Origin: Chitinophaga sp. CF418
Lineage (GTDB): Bacteria > Bacteroidota > Bacteroidia > Chitinophagales > Chitinophagaceae
Assembly (NCBI RefSeq): GCF_900142925.1
Contig: NZ_FRCN01000015.1
Coordinates: 240,770-304,769, forward strand
DNA: 64,000 nt
Direction of reading: 5' to 3'
Shown here: one piece after another, positions 60,650 to 64,000 of the stretch
How positions within the stretch are numbered: the first letter of the stretch is position 1
How the letters are laid out: every line of letters begins with the position of its first letter
Notes under the pieces: model-generated
The model's database searches: none
Seen by the model: only the letters and a program-made list of their open reading frames with translations
Told to the model about the DNA's origin: nothing
Made by a program: the position numbers and the translations under genes

Positions 60650-62461
60650 ATGTGTATGCCGCAAATTTTTAAGAGATCTTTATTCACATTGTTCTTCCTT
60701 GGGATGACCTTCCGCATGTTAGCCCAGGAGCAGCAGTATTTTGTCTATATACAAAGTGAGAGATCCCAGCCTTTTTATGTTAGATATGATGGTAAGCTGA
60801 TCCCGTCGTCAGACAGGGGGTATCTGATCCTTTCCAAAATGCCGGCAGGTACGGCTGCTCTCCGTATAGGTTTCGCCAAAAGCGATGCACCGGAGCGTCA
60901 GTACCAGGTGCGTATTACCGGACCGGCCGATCAGGGATACCTGTTGAAGCAGGACGGTGACCGTGGGTATGCATTATTCAACCTGCAGACTTTCGCGGTA
61001 ATCAGACCCGCAGAGGAGAGAAAAAAAGAGGCAGTAGCAGCAGTGGAAACTCCGGCAGCAGAAGTGGCGCCAGCGCCAGCTCAGGACACCGCGCCGGCTC
61101 CGGCAGTAGCAGCGAATGTACCCGAAACGGCGCCTGCTGCTGAAACAATACCTGCTCCTGCAACTACAGATACTGCACTGGTACCGGCACCGCCAGTACC
61201 AGCACCACCGGCACCTGTTTCTGAAGATGAACAGAAACGGGCTATGATGGCATCTTTAAAGAAAGACCTTGATTCTACATTCCCGGCAAAAAGTGGGGTA
61301 GTAGTAGGACCCGGTACCCGTCCTGTAAAACAATCCAATAAATTCTCCCAGGCATTGGATAAGGTGGTAAGCGATGACCGCCCGGATGAAATTGTAGTGG
61401 AAGAGCCTAAAGTGCCCGAAGCTGCAGCGCCAGTAGCGGAAACCACGACGGTAGTGCCGCCGGCTGATGCGCAGGCAGGTCAGAAAAAGCAGCGGAGAAG
61501 AAAAAGGGAACGTGAACCTTTGACAGAAGAAGAAAAACAGCTGGCCAGTGCCGTACTGGCTGAAGAAAATAAAACAGCGGAAGCAGCTCCCCCGAAAGAC
61601 CAGCCAGTCGCAGACGTGACTCCGGCTGCAGTACCGCCGGCGACAGAACCTGCTCCGCCGGTAACAAAACCTGCAACAGAAACAGTCAATCCATCCACAG
61701 AATCAGTTCCTGCAGTGACCGAACCTGCGAAGGAAGAGGCGCCTGCAGTGACAAAGAGGGAAAAGAAGCAGCGGAAGAAAAAAACGGAGGATCCGGCTTT
61801 CATTGATTTTGTGGATACCGGAGGACATCAGGCGCCAGCTGCTGGTAGCGTAGCAGCAGCAGCAGCTCCGGCAACAGGGGATGCGTCGACAGAAGTGGCT
61901 ACACCTGTAGAAGAAGCGCCCGCAGGCAGTAAAAAGAAAAAACGTAGTAAGCTGGCTGAAAAGATCGATACAATAGATACTACCGAGCGTCCTAACAATG
62001 TCGTGAATGATCCAACCGGGTATGAGGTGAGTGATTTATCTATTGATCATCCAGGTAAAAAAGATAAAAAGAAAAAGAAGGAGGGAGAAAGTGTTGACGT
62101 GGCCGCCCCGGTAGCAACGGAAGCATCACCGGCATCCAAAAACCCTTCCCTGAAAATGATCAATTCTGATTGTGGAAAGGTGATGGATGACGATACTTTC
62201 CGCAAAATGCTGAGAAAGTTCGTTGCCGGAAAAGATGATGATGGCATGCTGGATGCATTCCGGAAGCAGACCAAAGGTTATTGCCTGGAGTCTTCTCAGA
62301 TAAAGACACTGGTACAGCTGATGGGCAGTGATGAATCCAGGTACCGCTTATTGGATGTGGCATATCCGAAAGCGTATCATTCGGATGAATATGCCGGTAT
62401 GGAGAGTTTATTATCTGATAGTTACTATAAAGGTCGTTTCAGAGCGATGTTGCACAGATGA
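60650..62461 (+). CDS. DUF4476-domain protein with long Ala/Pro-rich linker
   Basis: 603 residues. The signal peptide (FKRSLFTLFFLGMTFRMLAQ) leads to an N-terminal beta domain of about 100 residues (YFVYIQSERSQPFYVRYDG). About 360 residues of low-complexity Ala, Pro, Lys and Glu sequence follow, then the DUF4476 domain at the C-terminus (DDDTFRKMLRKFVAGKDDDG, LLDVAYPKAYHSDEY, LLSDSYYKGRF). The DUF4476 family is a Bacteroidota helical domain of unknown function. The linker contains clusters of KKKKR-type basic patches (REKKQRKKKTED). An ATG two codons later (60656) is also possible. Confidence 0.85.
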   Translation: MCMPQIFKRSLFTLFFLGMTFRMLAQEQQYFVYIQSERSQPFYVRYDGKLIPSSDRGYLILSKMPAGTAALRIGFAKSDAPERQYQVRITGPADQGYLLKQDGDRGYALFNLQTFAVIRPAEERKKEAVAAVETPAAEVAPAPAQDTAPAPAVAANVPETAPAAETIPAPATTDTALVPAPPVPAPPAPVSEDEQKRAMMASLKKDLDSTFPAKSGVVVGPGTRPVKQSNKFSQALDKVVSDDRPDEIVVEEPKVPEAAAPVAETTTVVPPADAQAGQKKQRRRKREREPLTEEEKQLASAVLAEENKTAEAAPPKDQPVADVTPAAVPPATEPAPPVTKPATETVNPSTESVPAVTEPAKEEAPAVTKREKKQRKKKTEDPAFIDFVDTGGHQAPAAGSVAAAAAPATGDASTEVATPVEEAPAGSKKKKRSKLAEKIDTIDTTERPNNVVNDPTGYEVSDLSIDHPGKKDKKKKKEGESVDVAAPVATEASPASKNPSLKMINSDCGKVMDDDTFRKMLRKFVAGKDDDGMLDAFRKQTKGYCLESSQIKTLVQLMGSDESRYRLLDVAYPKAYHSDEYAGMESLLSDSYYKGRFRAMLHR

Positions 62462-62483
62462 CAGTTTAGAAAAAATTATCCGG

Positions 62484-62526
62484 AAGGTCACAGGGTTGTA
62501 TGAAAGCAACTTTGTGACCTTTTTTG
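62484..62526 (+). terminator. Terminator of the DUF4476 gene
   Basis: AAGGTCACA and TGTGACCTT around a 20-base loop, followed by TTTTTTG. Confidence 0.85.
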
Positions 62527-62565
62527 TTTTTGCGCACGTACCTTCGCGTTTCGTAATCAGGAATC

Positions 62566-63318
62566 ATGAGATATTTTATAGAGGTAGCATATAAGGGGAC
62601 TAGCTTTGGAGGTTTCCAGATACAGGATAATGTAAGCACGGTGCAATCTGCCATTGATCATGCCATCAGTACGCTGATGCGGATCAAGGTGGTAACGACG
62701 GGGTCCAGCCGTACGGATGCCGGTGTGCATGCGTTACAGAATTTCCTGCACTTTGATATGGAGCTGCCCCTGCATCCTCAATTCCTGTACAAGGTGAATG
62801 CGATCCTGCCGCCGGATGTGGTGATGAAACATGTGTACCGGGTGCCGGATGAAGCGCATTGCCGTTTTGCAGCGCTGAGCAGGTCTTATGAATATACATT
62901 GTATCTGCACAAGGATCCATTCCTGCAGGACAGGGGGTATTTCTTTCCTTACCGGCTGGACATGGGCCTGTTGCAGGAAGCCGCGGGGGTACTGATGGAG
63001 TACCAGGACTTTATGACATTCTCCAAGCGAAATACGCAGGTGAAGACCTACAACTGCAATATCATGTCTTCGGCCTGGACGGCCGGAGAGGATCGGATTG
63101 TGTATAATGTAACGGCTAACCGGTTTTTGAGGGGAATGGTGCGGGGAATGGTAGGCACGATGTTGAGGGTAGGCCGGGGGAAGTTGTCTATGGAGGGATT
63201 CAGGGAGGCGATAGAAAGCAGGAATTGTGTGAATGCTGATTTTGCAGTACCGCCCCAGGGATTGTTTTTGATGAAGGTAAGTTATCCGGAGGGGCTGTTG
63301 AACGACAAGGTGCAATAA
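62566..63318 (+). CDS. truA: tRNA pseudouridine synthase A
   Basis: 250 residues. The catalytic Asp is in SSRTDAGVHALQN, preceded by YKGTSFGGFQIQ, and followed by SRSYEYTLYLHKDPF and FLRGMVRGMVGTMLRVG. It converts uridine 38-40 of tRNA anticodon arms to pseudouridine. It is the last protein gene before the rRNA operon. Confidence 0.96.
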   Translation: MRYFIEVAYKGTSFGGFQIQDNVSTVQSAIDHAISTLMRIKVVTTGSSRTDAGVHALQNFLHFDMELPLHPQFLYKVNAILPPDVVMKHVYRVPDEAHCRFAALSRSYEYTLYLHKDPFLQDRGYFFPYRLDMGLLQEAAGVLMEYQDFMTFSKRNTQVKTYNCNIMSSAWTAGEDRIVYNVTANRFLRGMVRGMVGTMLRVGRGKLSMEGFREAIESRNCVNADFAVPPQGLFLMKVSYPEGLLNDKVQ

Positions 63319-63387
63319 AATATTGCTTTCTAATATGCTGATAAATAGGTGGTTAGTATAATCGTGCCAGTTATCTTTCAAGATTTA

Positions 63388-63418
63388 TTTGGTAGTAATG
63401 AAAAAACTCCTAATTTTG
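63388..63418 (+). promoter_or_regulatory. rRNA operon promoter P1
   Basis: TTTG (63388-63391), 19 bases, TAATTTTG (63411-63418), an exact Bacteroidota consensus. The -33 area reads TATTTGGTAGTAATGAAAA. Confidence 0.8.
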
Positions 63419-63575
63419 CATCCCGCTTCGATAGAAAGCAACTGATACAAAAGCTCTTCCCAAGTATAGAATTTCTCTTTTTTTGATGAGGTATAGCCGA
63501 CTGAAAAGTACTATGCTATTGAATTTAGAATGATTGTTGCTAAAATGATCGCTAAAATAAAATCTTCAAAAAATA

Positions 63576-63607
63576 TTTGGTGGTAATGAAAATTTAATAC
63601 ACCTTTG
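63576..63607 (+). promoter_or_regulatory. rRNA operon promoter P2
   Basis: TTTG (63576-63579), 20 bases, CACCTTTG (63600-63607), one base off TAnnTTTG. Its -33 area TATTTGGTGGTAATGAAAA repeats that of P1 with one change (18 of 19 bases). The leader beyond contains TTCTTTGAAAGAA (an inverted repeat) and other A/T-rich segments but no gene. Confidence 0.75.
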
Positions 63608-63858
63608 CAACCCCAACGCAAACGATGCGAAGGGCAAAAAAGCAAGAGAGTTCTTAAAATAAAAAAGATGTCGGGCAGTAAGTGCCACACAGATCGGATC
63701 TGAGACATTGACGAAAGGTTAAGCGAATGGCTTAGCTAAAGTTCTTTGAAAGAATGGAAACAACAGCAAATTTTAAACAGGTAATGTTAAGCGAAAACAT
63801 TAGATAAATGACGTCTAATTTCGAGAGAAATTACACAGTCAGTATCAAAACTTCTTTA

Positions 63859-64000
<142 letters not shown>

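Noticed and set aside
63511..63708. 65-codon minus-strand frame in the rRNA leader
   Set aside because: Overlaps promoter P2 and the leader; A/T-rich and without similarity.

Overview
The window looks like a chromosomal segment of a Chitinophaga-like member of the Bacteroidota (Chitinophagaceae). The basis is the start of a 16S rRNA gene at the right end, promoters of the Bacteroidota type (TTTG, about 19 bases, TAnnTTTG), no Shine-Dalgarno leaders, and typical families: FecR anti-sigma factor, periplasmic-propeller histidine kinase, DUF4476, DUF5995, Omp85-like barrels. No phage, integrase, intact insertion sequence or CRISPR array was seen.

Layout. 0-4.3 kb: a tightly overlapping minus-strand operon of a thiamine-diphosphate lyase, an acyl-CoA ligase and a citrate-synthase-family enzyme (cut by the window edge). 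4.6-7.3 kb: a ClC chloride channel and a divergent Crp/Fnr regulator sharing one palindrome. 7.5-12.9 kb: accessory genes (beta-barrel protein, TMEM175-like channel, SDR with AraC regulator, a DUF4143 ATPase) mixed with gene remnants and a dispersed repeat. 12.9-29.1 kb: a stretch bracketed by two identical, same-strand tRNA-Glu genes. It holds signalling proteins, a GT-C membrane protein, secreted hydrolases, a Crp/Fnr regulator with a perfect TGTGA-N6-TCACA site, a papain-like protease, a second DUF4143 ATPase and decayed genes.

29.2-64 kb is mostly core-like. It contains gap and pgk, a dicarboxylate symporter, a 1051-residue propeller kinase, the lemA-TPM-TPM operon, an orphan response regulator, a FecR gene beside a truncated ECF sigma factor, an M20 dipeptidase, an S4 RNA-binding protein, lysA and a GAF protein. 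Next come a very large outer-membrane phosphoesterase-barrel fusion with a lipoprotein partner, and a five-gene operon (HD-Pycsar-effector-like fusion, ppk1, thioredoxin, DUF4442, MBL/beta-CASP). An M1 aminopeptidase, a biotin carrier protein, a DUF4476 protein, truA, and the tandem promoters and start of an rRNA operon complete the window.

The observations most worth following are: the phosphoesterase / kinase-like / barrel protein (46.6-50.2 kb); the HD-Pycsar-effector fusion coupled to ppk1 (51.2-54.6 kb); the shared palindrome at 6.6 kb; a four-copy repeat that encodes a short conserved peptide tail followed by a terminator (9.2, 11.5, 26.7, 27.0 kb); and two long, nearly perfect hairpins built from short repeats (13.7 and 57.1 kb).
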